Of a stretch of 58,588 nucleotides of DNA, positions 35,280 through 44,960 are shown piece by piece. The first letter of the stretch is position 1. Each line of letters opens with the position of its first letter. This DNA is from a virus. The stretch lies in the IMG/VR virus record IMGVR_UViG_3300046167_000685, positions 1 through 58,588 of that record. One strand, given 5' to 3'. The notes below the pieces were generated by a model. The model searched no databases, was not told the DNA's origin, and saw only the letters and a list, made by a program, of their open reading frames with translations. A program made the position numbers and the translations under genes.

Positions 35280-38200
35280 TGGGCGTAGTATCGGGCGAAC
35301 CAGTACGGCTTTCCAAGCCTCAGATCGACAAGTTCTATGAGACCTTTTCGGACACCAAAATCCTTGGTTCTGACGGCGAGACTGTAATTGGTGACGGCGC
35401 GGACTCTGCGCTGGCACAGCAGCTTGTAGGCCGTTTCGCTAGTGAAAACCCAGAGCTGTTTCCCGGTGGTTACATCGGTTTTCGAGAATCACAGATATCT
35501 GGCGATTTTGAAAACCACCCGTTGTACAAGGCGCTCAGCGCGTCCGACCTGTACAAGGGCAAGCCGGTCTCAGATGTAGATATCATCAATCTGTTCGCTC
35601 GCGACGAAGAGGGCAACCCGTTTCAAGAGGGAACTTTCTTTGGTGGCATGAAACGAGAGCTGTTTCCGTCAGTATTCTCACTAGCAGGCGCTACTGCTGG
35701 AGCCAAGGCAGGCTCGGCGCTCACCGCGGCGGTTCCTCCGGTAACCATGCCAACTGCTGCCATTAAATTTGGAGTTCCGGTTTTCGGCGCAATCAGCGGC
35801 GGTCTTTTCGGCTATAACCTCGGTGAAAAGACCGCGGATCTTGCCTTCGGGGCAGAGATGCCGGTCAGCCCGGGTAGCCGAGTTACTTACGAAATGGGCA
35901 AAACTGCTATGTCCGGCACCGGCTGGGCTTCGATGCCCTATCTCTTGGGGCCCAAGATAAGTCTCGGTGGAGCAGAGTATCTTGCTAATTATGCCAGAGC
36001 ACAGGCCACCAACCCTTTGAAAACCGGTCAAGCAATCATTGTCAGCGGTAAAACCGGTGCGGCAGAAGTTGGTAAGCTGAAGGGCCTTGGGGACTTTGGC
36101 ACAGAGTTTCGGTTTGACCCAAGAGCTGGGGGCACCTTTTTTACTCCTACTTTCCGAGGTTCTCGTGCGGTCAAAGACCCCGGGCCAAGGTCCGCGAGAG
36201 CTGTAAAATTCCTTGAGGACATGCTTGGCGAAACAGGGGCCGCGGCTCGCCGCTCTCCTTTGACCGTAGGCTTGGGCGAGCTTGGGTTTACGGGCGGAGC
36301 CACGCTTGGAGCTGGTGCCGCTGAAAGCACCGCGCCCGGCGAAGCGTTGCCAAGACTAGCCTATGAGATGCTCTTTGGGATGCCCGGCGGATACGCGGGC
36401 GTTCTCGGTGAGAAGGGATCTCAGCTCTACACTGCGGCACGTGAGGGTATGCAGCAGCAGGGCGGCATCAAAGGTGTTCTCAAAGCTTTTCAGGCGGCAC
36501 GTCGCAGTGAGGGTGTGGATCGCATCGTTGCTATTCTTGAGTCTCAAGGCTACGAGCCTAGTGATATTGACGCGATTGCCAAGGCACTTTCTGATGAGAG
36601 CATTTCTGCACAGCTAATTGATGAAGCCACCGGTAAGCCGATTGAAATGACCGCAGGTCTCAAAAGTGGCGATCCGGTTATGATGATGATTGAGGCTGCG
36701 ATTGCCCAAAACAGCACCGCCCTTGGTCAGCAGCGGGACACGGCAACAGAGCAGGCAGGCAGCTTGATTCGTAACCAGATCAACGCGCTTATTCTTGCCT
36801 CAAAGGGTGAGGCCGGGGTTAACGAGCAGGCCCTGCAACAGGTGTCTCAAATCACTTACAACACCTTCACCTCGGGTATGACGGCTCGCCTCGGCAGAGC
36901 TACAGACGAGGTGCTACGAGCATACGATCAAGTTGTTAGCAGAGTTGATGCCGACGGTAATCCCATAGATTTTGACCAGACTCAACTTGGGGAACGCTTG
37001 TTTAACGTAGTTGAAAGCCAAATTGCATTCGCTCGTCGGCAGGAAAAAGCCCTTTGGCAAGATGTTCCTGATATTGACATCACCACCTTCCGTAATGCTG
37101 ACGGCGATGAAATAGACACCCCTAACTTCCTGACTGCTTGGGACACCTCTATGCCCAAGACACAAGAGGCCGCGGAAGATGTTGAAAGTATGCTTCGGCC
37201 CTTAGCTAAATTTGTAGACCGAAAGCGGACTGAATTAGGGTTTACCGCTCCTCGCCCTTCTGGCCCAACTAAAGTTGACAAAGCTTTAGAAAAAATCACC
37301 GGGACTAGCTTTGAGAACAGCTACACTAAGCTGCTGACAGACATCGGTGAGCTGTCCACAGAGGATCAGGTAAAGAGGCTTCGTGAGGTAGCTAGCCAAA
37401 ATCGTGGCCGGTTTGGAAACAAGCGTACTCGAGATTACGCTGCGCTTCTTGACGCAAAAGCAGAGGATTTGGCAACCCCGCCGCCACCTCCGGGCGCAAC
37501 TCCTAGTGCGCCGCTGACCCTAACTGAAGTTCAGGACATGCGGCAGAAAGCTTTGTCTCTTGCGAAAAGCCTCACTGCAAGTGGCAATCTAAACGAAGCA
37601 CGAATTGCATATGGATTTGCTGATGGGCTTTTGAACGACCTCAACGGGCTCGACGACTATGCCGACGCTTCATACCAAGCCGCAAGGGCTTACTCCCGGG
37701 CTCTAAATGATACGTTCACTCGCACCTTTGCCGCAGACGTTCTTGGAACCGCTAAATCCGGAGCTCCGCGTATTGCCCCAGAACTGTTGGCCGAGCGCGT
37801 CTTAAGGGGTAGTCAAGATGCCGTTCTCCTGCGGGTAGACCAGCTTTTATCAATACCAGATTTCCAACGTCGGTTTGAAGTTCCCGGGGCGGGGGAAACC
37901 CCCGAGCAAGGGGCAGAAACAGTGCGAACAATTACCGGCGTAGTTGACAGTATGCTTCGTAACGTCCGGGCAGATGCCTACCGCATTGTTACCGACTCAG
38001 ATGGGCGTGAGGTAAAGCGTATTAATCCAGATGCTCTTAAAACATACCTGTCTAAAAATGAAAGACTTTTTGGAGAAGACTACTTTGCATCTCTTGGCCG
38101 CGACCTTCAGGACTCTGCCAAGGCCGAGGTCCTTCTGGATGAAACCAGTGCTTTAAACAAGCGCATCCAAGCAAAGCTCAAGGATCAAGGTATCTTCCAA

Positions 38201-39199
38201 AACTTGCTGCCGGAGTCGTCTGAAAGCCCGATACACGCGGTCCACGAAGCTATTCGCGGAAACCGCGGAAAGCAAGCGTTCAAACGCTTAAACACACTCG
38301 TGGGCCTGACTAACAACAAGAACCTGTCTGCCTCTCAAAGAGACGCCGCCAAGCGGGGCCTGCAATCTGTGATGTTGGAGTGGGCAAAGACCGGATCGGG
38401 CCTGACCGGGGGCAGCTTTGATGCTCGCACCATGTACAAGAACCTGTTTGAGCCGATGGTAAAAGGCTCTGACCAGACCCTGATGGGCTACATGGAGTTC
38501 AGGGGCCTGATAGACGAAGCTCAAGTGAAACGCACAAAGACGCTTCTGACCGATCTGGCTCGCATCGAAACCGCCTCAGTCAATGGCAACCTCGTAGACA
38601 TTGCCAAAGAGCTGGGCCCGATGGTTGACTTTTACGTTTCTATCGCCGGTTCTGCCGCCGGTACACGAGCCTACAATCTGCTAGTGGGCGGCTCGGGCCC
38701 GGGCGCGATTACCGCTGCTGGACGCGGTCAGCAGTTCCTGCGCGATGTCTTCTCCAAGGTTCCAGAAAGCATGAAGATGGATGTTATGGGCGAGCTCATG
38801 GCTAACCCACGCCTGCTTGGAGACTTGCTGTCCAAGCCCAAGACAGAGCGCGAGAAGCTTGCCACCTTGGCTAGTATCAAATCTCAGTTTATCGAGCTCG
38901 GCTTCATTCGCCCCGTCCGCCGCGAAGCTGGCTCTGTCATTCGCGAGACCGACGAGGAGGTCGAACAGCAGACCTTCACAGTGCCGGAGCAGCCGCCTGT
39001 GCCCGTTACACAGGCACCTCCTGCCGTCGCTCCCGCTCCACAGGTGCCGACACAGGCTTCAGTCGTTCCCACCATGAATCTTGTGTCGGCTTCGCCGTCC
39101 GCCGCCCCACCACAAGGGACCACCGTCAACCGCTCGCGGTTCGCGGCCCTGTTCCCTGAAGATCGTGCGCTTATCGAAGGCATAGGGAGTCTTGGCTAA
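35279..39199 (+). CDS. Very large internal virion / ejection protein
   Basis: At 1306 aa this is the largest product. An N-terminal region with a Gly/Ala-rich hydrophobic stretch (about residues 135-190) may cross the membrane; the rest is helical and charged; a Pro/Val/Thr-rich linker lies near 1245-1285. I see no lytic transglycosylase motif. By size and position it corresponds to the large ejected proteins (T7 gp16-type in role) that carry DNA across the envelope. Confidence 0.62.
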   Translation: MGVVSGEPVRLSKPQIDKFYETFSDTKILGSDGETVIGDGADSALAQQLVGRFASENPELFPGGYIGFRESQISGDFENHPLYKALSASDLYKGKPVSDVDIINLFARDEEGNPFQEGTFFGGMKRELFPSVFSLAGATAGAKAGSALTAAVPPVTMPTAAIKFGVPVFGAISGGLFGYNLGEKTADLAFGAEMPVSPGSRVTYEMGKTAMSGTGWASMPYLLGPKISLGGAEYLANYARAQATNPLKTGQAIIVSGKTGAAEVGKLKGLGDFGTEFRFDPRAGGTFFTPTFRGSRAVKDPGPRSARAVKFLEDMLGETGAAARRSPLTVGLGELGFTGGATLGAGAAESTAPGEALPRLAYEMLFGMPGGYAGVLGEKGSQLYTAAREGMQQQGGIKGVLKAFQAARRSEGVDRIVAILESQGYEPSDIDAIAKALSDESISAQLIDEATGKPIEMTAGLKSGDPVMMMIEAAIAQNSTALGQQRDTATEQAGSLIRNQINALILASKGEAGVNEQALQQVSQITYNTFTSGMTARLGRATDEVLRAYDQVVSRVDADGNPIDFDQTQLGERLFNVVESQIAFARRQEKALWQDVPDIDITTFRNADGDEIDTPNFLTAWDTSMPKTQEAAEDVESMLRPLAKFVDRKRTELGFTAPRPSGPTKVDKALEKITGTSFENSYTKLLTDIGELSTEDQVKRLREVASQNRGRFGNKRTRDYAALLDAKAEDLATPPPPPGATPSAPLTLTEVQDMRQKALSLAKSLTASGNLNEARIAYGFADGLLNDLNGLDDYADASYQAARAYSRALNDTFTRTFAADVLGTAKSGAPRIAPELLAERVLRGSQDAVLLRVDQLLSIPDFQRRFEVPGAGETPEQGAETVRTITGVVDSMLRNVRADAYRIVTDSDGREVKRINPDALKTYLSKNERLFGEDYFASLGRDLQDSAKAEVLLDETSALNKRIQAKLKDQGIFQNLLPESSESPIHAVHEAIRGNRGKQAFKRLNTLVGLTNNKNLSASQRDAAKRGLQSVMLEWAKTGSGLTGGSFDARTMYKNLFEPMVKGSDQTLMGYMEFRGLIDEAQVKRTKTLLTDLARIETASVNGNLVDIAKELGPMVDFYVSIAGSAAGTRAYNLLVGGSGPGAITAAGRGQQFLRDVFSKVPESMKMDVMGELMANPRLLGDLLSKPKTEREKLATLASIKSQFIELGFIRPVRREAGSVIRETDEEVEQQTFTVPEQPPVPVTQAPPAVAPAPQVPTQASVVPTMNLVSASPSAAPPQGTTVNRSRFAALFPEDRALIEGIGSLG

Positions 39200-40431
39200 T
39201 GAATTTTTTTGCAGATCGAATGAAAGATTTTGCTCAGGCCGTGCAGCCTACTCAGGTTAGCCAAGTAACACCCTCTGGTAATACGAGGTCTGGGCAAGGC
39301 CGCGGCGAAGACTCCCCGAGCGCGGCCAGAGATGACCGAATAGCTTTTGAAGAGTTTAAAAAAACGACGGGCCGCTCTGATAGAAACCCTTATGGTGATG
39401 CGGGTCTTTTTGGATCAAGTGCTGACTATAGCAACAACATGAGTCAGGGCCAGATCGATAGAGTAAACAGACAAGCATACAACCAGTATTTGGGGCTTGT
39501 ATCTGGTCGGGGCACCCAAAGGGGCGGGCAAGGTGATTTAATCCCCGGTTATGCCCCGGCTCTAAAACTTGGTTCAGAAACCCCTAGCGGAACAGTGGTC
39601 GCGGCACCTAACCAACCGGAACCGGCAATGGGCGGTATCCTTAACTTTCTGCCGGGTGTTGGTATGCTTCAACGCTTGTTTCAAGGGTCTAACACCCCTC
39701 GGGTGTTGGACGATGGCGGTGTAAATTACAGTACGGAGGGCATTGAAACCTTGATGTCCCCCTCCGCAGCTCCGGTGGAGACAAGCAACATTGCAAGGTC
39801 TCCAACTTTAGTCAGCGCACAGCCCAGAAAGAACAATAAGTTTACGATCCCGTTTAACTTAGACCAAGTTCTTAGGGATGTTCCTAAAAGCGGTATTGGT
39901 AGATTTATTGAACAAGGCCAAGAGGGATTTCAACTCGGTCCGGGACGTCTCCAACCTAACATAAATGATGGCCGCTTTGGGTTTACTTACAAGATACCTA
40001 TTGCTCAGAAAGTTGCGATGTCCAATCCAAACATACAATCTCCCGAATCCGTACAAGATATGTCCGACGAAGATTTTATGAATCGTCAAGAAAAGTTCGG
40101 AGAAGCATATGATTTTCGTAGAGATAGAATGATGAGACAGGCTCTTAGGGATAAATATTTTGAAGGTCAGTCGGATGTAGGGGTGTTCACCCCGCCTCCC
40201 TCCCCTCGACCTTCTTACAAGTCTCAAACTCTTTTAAGCGATAGAAGAGAAACTATGCCGGAACAGTACGGAGGTTTTGCTGACCCGTTAGTCGGAGGTA
40301 CTCTTTCTGAGCAGTTAAACCGACAAGCACAAAGTCAAGCATTACAAAATCAGCCTCTGCCCGACACCTATTCACCCCGTCGAGTAGCACGAGAGTCGCT
40401 TCTGTCTGGAAGACCTTTTCAAGGAATTTAA
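39199..40431 (+). CDS. Virion-module protein, unknown
   Basis: The 410-aa Gln/Gly/Pro/Arg-rich protein closes the rightward structural block. It is largely disordered in appearance, with a short hydrophobic piece near 145-160 (ILNFLPGVGMLQRLF). Its start overlaps the previous stop, and its 3' end overlaps by four bases the 3' end of the leftward helicase gene. Possibly another ejected protein. Confidence 0.55.
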   Translation: MNFFADRMKDFAQAVQPTQVSQVTPSGNTRSGQGRGEDSPSAARDDRIAFEEFKKTTGRSDRNPYGDAGLFGSSADYSNNMSQGQIDRVNRQAYNQYLGLVSGRGTQRGGQGDLIPGYAPALKLGSETPSGTVVAAPNQPEPAMGGILNFLPGVGMLQRLFQGSNTPRVLDDGGVNYSTEGIETLMSPSAAPVETSNIARSPTLVSAQPRKNNKFTIPFNLDQVLRDVPKSGIGRFIEQGQEGFQLGPGRLQPNINDGRFGFTYKIPIAQKVAMSNPNIQSPESVQDMSDEDFMNRQEKFGEAYDFRRDRMMRQALRDKYFEGQSDVGVFTPPPSPRPSYKSQTLLSDRRETMPEQYGGFADPLVGGTLSEQLNRQAQSQALQNQPLPDTYSPRRVARESLLSGRPFQGI

Positions 40432-41876
40432 ACTAACCAAGCCCTAGCCTTCTCGCCCAGCACCTGACCGGCGAGATTGATCTTGCCGCGTAGGGCTTTT
40501 AGGATCTTCTCGTCTATCGTGCCCGGCGATACCAGATCGATATATGTCACCTTGTTAGTCTGACTGATGCGGTGCGCCCGGTCCTCGGACTGTAAGCGCG
40601 TAGCAAGGTCATAGCTGTTGTTGTAGTAGATGACCGTATTAGCAGCAGTCAGCGTGATGCCCATACCGCCGGTCAACGGCTGGCCTACAAAGAAGCGCAG
40701 CTCGCTGTCCGGCTCTTGGAACCTGTCCACGATGGCCTGCCGCTCATCTTGTGGTGTGTCACCATAATAGGTTGCGACCGCTTCGGGCCCAAAGCGGTCG
40801 CGCAGGGCCGAAGCTATCTGTTGAATGCCGTGTGTATACGACGCCCAAATGATAGCTTTTCCCTGTAGCTCTTCTGTAATCTCCAGCAGCTCTTTCAGAC
40901 GATTGTTCTCGACGGGCTGTATCTCGCCCTCGTCCGGTTGCAAAAAACCACAGCATATCTGTTGTAGACGCATGATTTGCGTCAGGACGCTGGCAGTTGT
41001 AGCCAGCTCACCGTTTTCCAGCTTCGCCAGTGCCAGCTTCTTCATCTGACCGTACAGGCGCTTTTGTTCATCTGTTAGAGGCACGTCTCGCCGCGTGTAC
41101 AGCTTGTCTGGCAGGTCAAGGCAGTCCTCTTTCAGGACGCGGTTGCTAAACCGGTCCAGCCGCTCGTTGAGTTCATCAAGCCTGCGGTAGCCTACAATCT
41201 CTTGAAACGCCCGGTTGCCCATCTTACGGTTCTGAACAACGGCGTATCGGTTTTGGAAAGCAAAGTAACTCTTGAAGTTAAGCGCATCTTTAGACAGGAA
41301 GGCGCACTGGCTAAACAGGTCCATTGGGCTCTTAGTAATCGGCGAGCCGGTCAGGATGCGTTTGTACTTAGCGTAGTTTGACAACGTAAGAATATTCTTA
41401 GAGCGCGTTGCTTTACGATTTTTTATAGTCGTGCTCTCGTCTACAATCATCATGTTGTCCGGAAACTTTTGAAGAAAAGCAACCGCAGCTTTAGTTCCTC
41501 GCGACGTAGACAATGCCTCAACATTCATAACGAATATTCTCATCCCGCGGAACTCGCCAAACAGGAACTCCCACATCTCATCTTGGTATCTTTTTGTGAT
41601 GGCGGGCGTCCAACGCATGATCTGCCGGTCGATATGGTCTGGGAGATGTGTAGGTATTTCTCCTTTTACCCAGTTGTCATAGACGCCCTTCGGTGCCACT
41701 ATGAAGGCAGCATTGATCTTCTCCATCATGTGCAAGATGCCGATGGTATCAATAGCCACCTTGGACTTGCCTGTTCCCATCTCCATGAACAGCGCATAAT
41801 ACTCCGCGGCCCACGAATCTGTGAGTGCCTGCCTCTGGTGGTCAAACGGTTCAGTCTTGAACTTGTACTTTTTCAC
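40428..41876 (-). CDS. SNF2/DEAD-like helicase (superfamily 2)
   Basis: The gene reads leftward, 482 aa from a GTG start at 41876-41874 that has a perfect AAGGAGG seven bases upstream; reading further upstream in frame has no such support. Walker A is MGTGKS (residues 33-38), Walker B with DES appears in MIVDESTTIKN, then GSPITKSP, and motif VI is RAHRISQ, the pattern of SNF2 family ATPases. It may remodel or unwind DNA at replication forks. It is the only clear leftward gene of the window and has its own promoter. Confidence 0.88.
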   Translation of the reverse strand: MKKYKFKTEPFDHQRQALTDSWAAEYYALFMEMGTGKSKVAIDTIGILHMMEKINAAFIVAPKGVYDNWVKGEIPTHLPDHIDRQIMRWTPAITKRYQDEMWEFLFGEFRGMRIFVMNVEALSTSRGTKAAVAFLQKFPDNMMIVDESTTIKNRKATRSKNILTLSNYAKYKRILTGSPITKSPMDLFSQCAFLSKDALNFKSYFAFQNRYAVVQNRKMGNRAFQEIVGYRRLDELNERLDRFSNRVLKEDCLDLPDKLYTRRDVPLTDEQKRLYGQMKKLALAKLENGELATTASVLTQIMRLQQICCGFLQPDEGEIQPVENNRLKELLEITEELQGKAIIWASYTHGIQQIASALRDRFGPEAVATYYGDTPQDERQAIVDRFQEPDSELRFFVGQPLTGGMGITLTAANTVIYYNNSYDLATRLQSEDRAHRISQTNKVTYIDLVSPGTIDEKILKALRGKINLAGQVLGEKARAWLV

Positions 41877-41886
41877 GATTTCCTCC

Positions 41887-41927
41887 TTGACTATGCGAAA
41901 ATATAGGCATATATACAGGTCTGTCAA
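41887..41927. promoter_or_regulatory. Overlapping divergent sigma70-type promoters
   Basis: On the plus strand TTGACT (41887-41892), a 17-base spacer and TATATA (41910-41915) face the replication operon. On the minus strand TTGACA (41922-41927), a 16-base spacer and TATATT (41905-41900) face the SNF2 helicase. The two elements interleave, so polymerase at one should block the other. Both are close to consensus, fitting early transcription by host RNA polymerase. Confidence 0.75.
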
Positions 41928-41966
41928 GACCCGATAGGCGTCTTTAATCACGAAAGAGGAATCACG

Positions 41967-42563
41967 ATGAGCGATATCTTTGAAGCTATGGAGGAGGACT
42001 TCGAAAAGAAGTTGAACACCTCCGTCGAGAAGCTCGATCAGAGCGACTTGAGTAGCGTAGCCGGTCTGGCTAAAGCAATCCGTGAACAAGAGGACTTTGT
42101 TGCAAGTCTTGAGGGCGACCTCAAAGCTGCGAAAAAGAAGCTCCTTAAGATGACGGATGAAGAGCTCCCAACTATGTTGGCCGAGATTGGTCTATCCAGC
42201 TTCAAACTGGATGACGGTTCCGAGGTCACAGTCAAGCAAACATATGGTGCATCTATTACTAATGGCACTAACGGCACTGTGGACAACCGTCCGCAGGCTT
42301 ACGCATGGCTGCGTGACAACGGTCACGGCGATCTGGTCAAGAATGTCATCTCCTGTCAATTCGGTATGGGGGAAGACGAAAAAGCCGAGAAGTTCCGCAG
42401 AATTGCAGAACAGAGCGGTTACACGGCTGAGCAGAATACATCTGTTCACTCGTCAACTCTACGCGCCTTTGTTAAGGAGCGTTGTGAAGCTGGCGACGAG
42501 TTCCCTATGGAATTGTTTGGGGCCTACGTCGGACAGAAAGCCATAATCAAGAGGAGCAATTAA
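41967..42563 (+). CDS. First protein of the replication operon, unknown
   Basis: The 198-aa acidic protein has a helical, probably coiled-coil N-terminal half (residues 35-75) and a mixed C-terminal half. GAGGAA precedes its ATG. It stands just before the SSB-like gene and is common at this place in marine podoviruses in my recollection. No enzyme motif; a role as partner of recombination or SSB proteins is a guess. Confidence 0.6.
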   Translation: MSDIFEAMEEDFEKKLNTSVEKLDQSDLSSVAGLAKAIREQEDFVASLEGDLKAAKKKLLKMTDEELPTMLAEIGLSSFKLDDGSEVTVKQTYGASITNGTNGTVDNRPQAYAWLRDNGHGDLVKNVISCQFGMGEDEKAEKFRRIAEQSGYTAEQNTSVHSSTLRAFVKERCEAGDEFPMELFGAYVGQKAIIKRSN

Positions 42564-42566
42564 GCC

Positions 42567-43358
42567 ATGGCTGGTAAAAAAAATGAGGTTGCAGAGACCA
42601 AATCTGCGGAAGTAGTGCAATTCGATCCGACCATGTTCGAGGCAGATGCCGGAATGGGTCTGGAAAACATGGGCGCTGAAGATCTTGCGCTGCCGTTTCT
42701 GAAAATTCTGGGCGGTATGAGCAAGGAACTGGATGTATTGGAAGACGCTCGCAAAGGTGACATTTACAATACCGTCACTGGAGCCGTTTTAAAGGGCAAG
42801 GAGGGCGTTAGAGTCGTCCCGTGTGCCTACCAGCGTCGGTTCATCCGTTGGGCCCCTCTGGGCGAAGGGACGGGCGCTCCTGTGGCCGTCTACGCACCGG
42901 GCGAGGCCATGCCGAAGACGAAGCGGTCTACCGAGGACAATAAAGACTATGTCGAAGACGGTTCCGGTGACTACATAGAAGAGACGCACCAGCACTATGT
43001 GCTCGTGCTGCATGAGAACGGTCAGATAGAGACCGCGCTGGTTGCCATGAAGTCTACGCAGCTCAAGAAGTCGCGTAAGTGGAACAGCATGATCTCTTCC
43101 CTGACTGTGCAGGGCAAGAACGGCCCGTTCACCCCGCCACGCTTCAGCCACGTATACCTGCTGAAAACGCAACTCGAGGAGAACTCTAAGGGTAGCTGGC
43201 ACGGCTGGGAAATGAGCCGCGTCGGCCCAATCGAAGACATGGCAACTTACCAGCGTGGTAAGGACTTTGCCGCCAGCATTGCTGCCGGAGATGTCGTCGT
43301 GAAGCATCAGGACGAGTCCGCGAGCGGGGATATTAACCCCGACGACGTACCGTTCTAA
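42567..43358 (+). CDS. SSB-like replication protein
   Basis: The 263-aa protein has a mixed beta core (FRRFIRW-type strand near 90, FTPPRFSHVYLLKT near 190) and ends in an acidic tail closing with NPDDVPF. Bacterial SSB proteins end in DDIPF-like peptides that dock partner enzymes; the match in type and position is good. Encoded directly before primase and polymerase, it is most likely the phage single-strand DNA-binding protein. The OB fold itself cannot be proven by eye. Confidence 0.6.
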   Translation: MAGKKNEVAETKSAEVVQFDPTMFEADAGMGLENMGAEDLALPFLKILGGMSKELDVLEDARKGDIYNTVTGAVLKGKEGVRVVPCAYQRRFIRWAPLGEGTGAPVAVYAPGEAMPKTKRSTEDNKDYVEDGSGDYIEETHQHYVLVLHENGQIETALVAMKSTQLKKSRKWNSMISSLTVQGKNGPFTPPRFSHVYLLKTQLEENSKGSWHGWEMSRVGPIEDMATYQRGKDFAASIAAGDVVVKHQDESASGDINPDDVPF

Positions 43359-43364
43359 TCAGTT

Positions 43365-43402
43365 GGGGCGGCAGGCGTTTGCACGGTTTCACCTGTCGCC
43401 CC
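43365..43402 (+). promoter_or_regulatory. Hairpin in the leader of the primase gene
   Basis: GGGGCG-G-CAGG pairs with CCTG-T-CGCCCC across a 16-base loop (an 11-pair stem with one G-T pair). No T-run follows, so it is not a typical terminator. It may stabilise the mRNA between SSB-like and primase genes or tune expression. Confidence 0.5.
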
Positions 43403-43421
43403 ATCCTTCACGGGGGCACAC

Positions 43422-44960
43422 ATGTCAGTTGATACTTTTTCAGCTATATTTGACGGGCTAAAGCTCGCCTATGGCACATATAAAATCGAAAAACAGCAGG
43501 CTAACGGTAAGAATACTGGTAGAGCTGCCATCATCCGCGAACCGCGGAACACGGCTCTTTGGGAGGGCCATCTGTCTGGTAAGGGCCGCGGCATTGGCAT
43601 CATCCCCATCAACGAGGACAACAAGTCTGTTTGGGGCTGCGTAGACGTTGACCAGTATCCGCTCGACCATAAGGTTCTAGTCGAGAAAATTCGTAAGCTG
43701 AAGCTGCCGCTTGTCGTCTGCCGGTCAAAGTCCGGCGGGGCGCATTGCTTCCTGTTCACCACCGAATGGGTGGATGCCAAGGACATGCAGGCCACGCTGC
43801 AACAAATCTCCGCTGCGCTGGGCTACGGCGGCAGCGAAATATTTCCAAAACAGATCAAGCTCAACCTTGACCGCGACGATGTCGGCAACTTTTTGAACCT
43901 GCCGTACTACGACGCCGAGGACGGGCTGCGCTACGCTATTAAAGACGACGGCACCTCTGCCACCCTCGAGGAGTTCTTTGCGCTCTACGAGAACTACAAG
44001 CAGACGCCCGAGCAACTGACGGCGCTACAGGTGGGCGATCCTGAAGAGGTATTACCCATGAAGGACGGCCCGCCGTGCCTTCAGTTCCTGCTCAAGAACA
44101 AGATATCCGAGGGTGGCCGCAACAACGGGCTGTTCAACATCGGCGTCTATCTGCGTAAGGCATACCCGGATAGCTGGGAATCGGAGATATTGACATACAA
44201 CATGCAGTATCTGGAGCCGCCGCTGCCGCTCAGCGAGGTCAACATCGTTGCCAAGCAGCTTGAGAAAAAAGACTACGCCTACCGGTGTAGCGACTCTCCA
44301 ATCAACGCGCACTGTAACAAGGACCTGTGTCAGACCCGCAAACATGGCATCGGTGCAGCCATCCAAGGCGCGGCAATCGCGAACCTTCGCAAGTATAACT
44401 CAAACCCGCCGGTCTGGTTTCTGGATGTAAATGGCGAGCCCGTCGAGCTGGATACAGAGGCTCTGATGAGCCAACCCGCGTTTCAAAAGTGCTGCATGGA
44501 GCAGCTTAACTTCATGCCCCGGTCTGTTAGCAAGCAGGTTTGGGAAGGCCGTATTGGCGGGCTAATGAACGAAATGCGGGACAATGAAAGCGCTATCATA
44601 GATGTTGCCGAAGACGCCAGCATCAACGGCCAGTTTTACAGCTATCTAGAAGAGTTCTGCGCCCATATGCAAAAGGCCAATGATAAGGAAGAAATATTGC
44701 TCAAGCGTCCATGGACGGATGAGGAGACCAATACGACACTCTTCCGTTTGAAGGATTTTGAGGCGTATCTCAAGCGCAACAAATTCTTTGAGTACAAACT
44801 GCACAAAATCGCCCAACGCCTACGCGACATGGGAGGTCAAAGCCGGGCTCTCCGTATTAAGGGGCGACTTGTTAAAGTTTGGGAAGTGCCTGCTTTCGAC
44901 GAAGCAGACGTAGACATTAAAACGCCATCCTTTGGCAGTGGTGAAGGAGCACCCTTCTGA
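43422..44960 (+). CDS. Archaeo-eukaryotic-type primase (TOTE-like AEP)
   Basis: The 512-aa protein has AEP primase motifs: GCVDVDQYP with the metal-binding D75 and D77, RSKSGGAHCFLF with His108, and SEIFPKQ near 140. This set is typical of the AEP branch found in phages and TOTE conflict systems. A cysteine cluster around residues 287-303 (CSDS, HCNKDLC) resembles a zinc-binding PriCT-like region. It would lay RNA or DNA primers for the family A polymerase. Its stop overlaps the ATG of the next gene (TGATG). Confidence 0.82.
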   Translation: MSVDTFSAIFDGLKLAYGTYKIEKQQANGKNTGRAAIIREPRNTALWEGHLSGKGRGIGIIPINEDNKSVWGCVDVDQYPLDHKVLVEKIRKLKLPLVVCRSKSGGAHCFLFTTEWVDAKDMQATLQQISAALGYGGSEIFPKQIKLNLDRDDVGNFLNLPYYDAEDGLRYAIKDDGTSATLEEFFALYENYKQTPEQLTALQVGDPEEVLPMKDGPPCLQFLLKNKISEGGRNNGLFNIGVYLRKAYPDSWESEILTYNMQYLEPPLPLSEVNIVAKQLEKKDYAYRCSDSPINAHCNKDLCQTRKHGIGAAIQGAAIANLRKYNSNPPVWFLDVNGEPVELDTEALMSQPAFQKCCMEQLNFMPRSVSKQVWEGRIGGLMNEMRDNESAIIDVAEDASINGQFYSYLEEFCAHMQKANDKEEILLKRPWTDEETNTTLFRLKDFEAYLKRNKFFEYKLHKIAQRLRDMGGQSRALRIKGRLVKVWEVPAFDEADVDIKTPSFGSGEGAPF

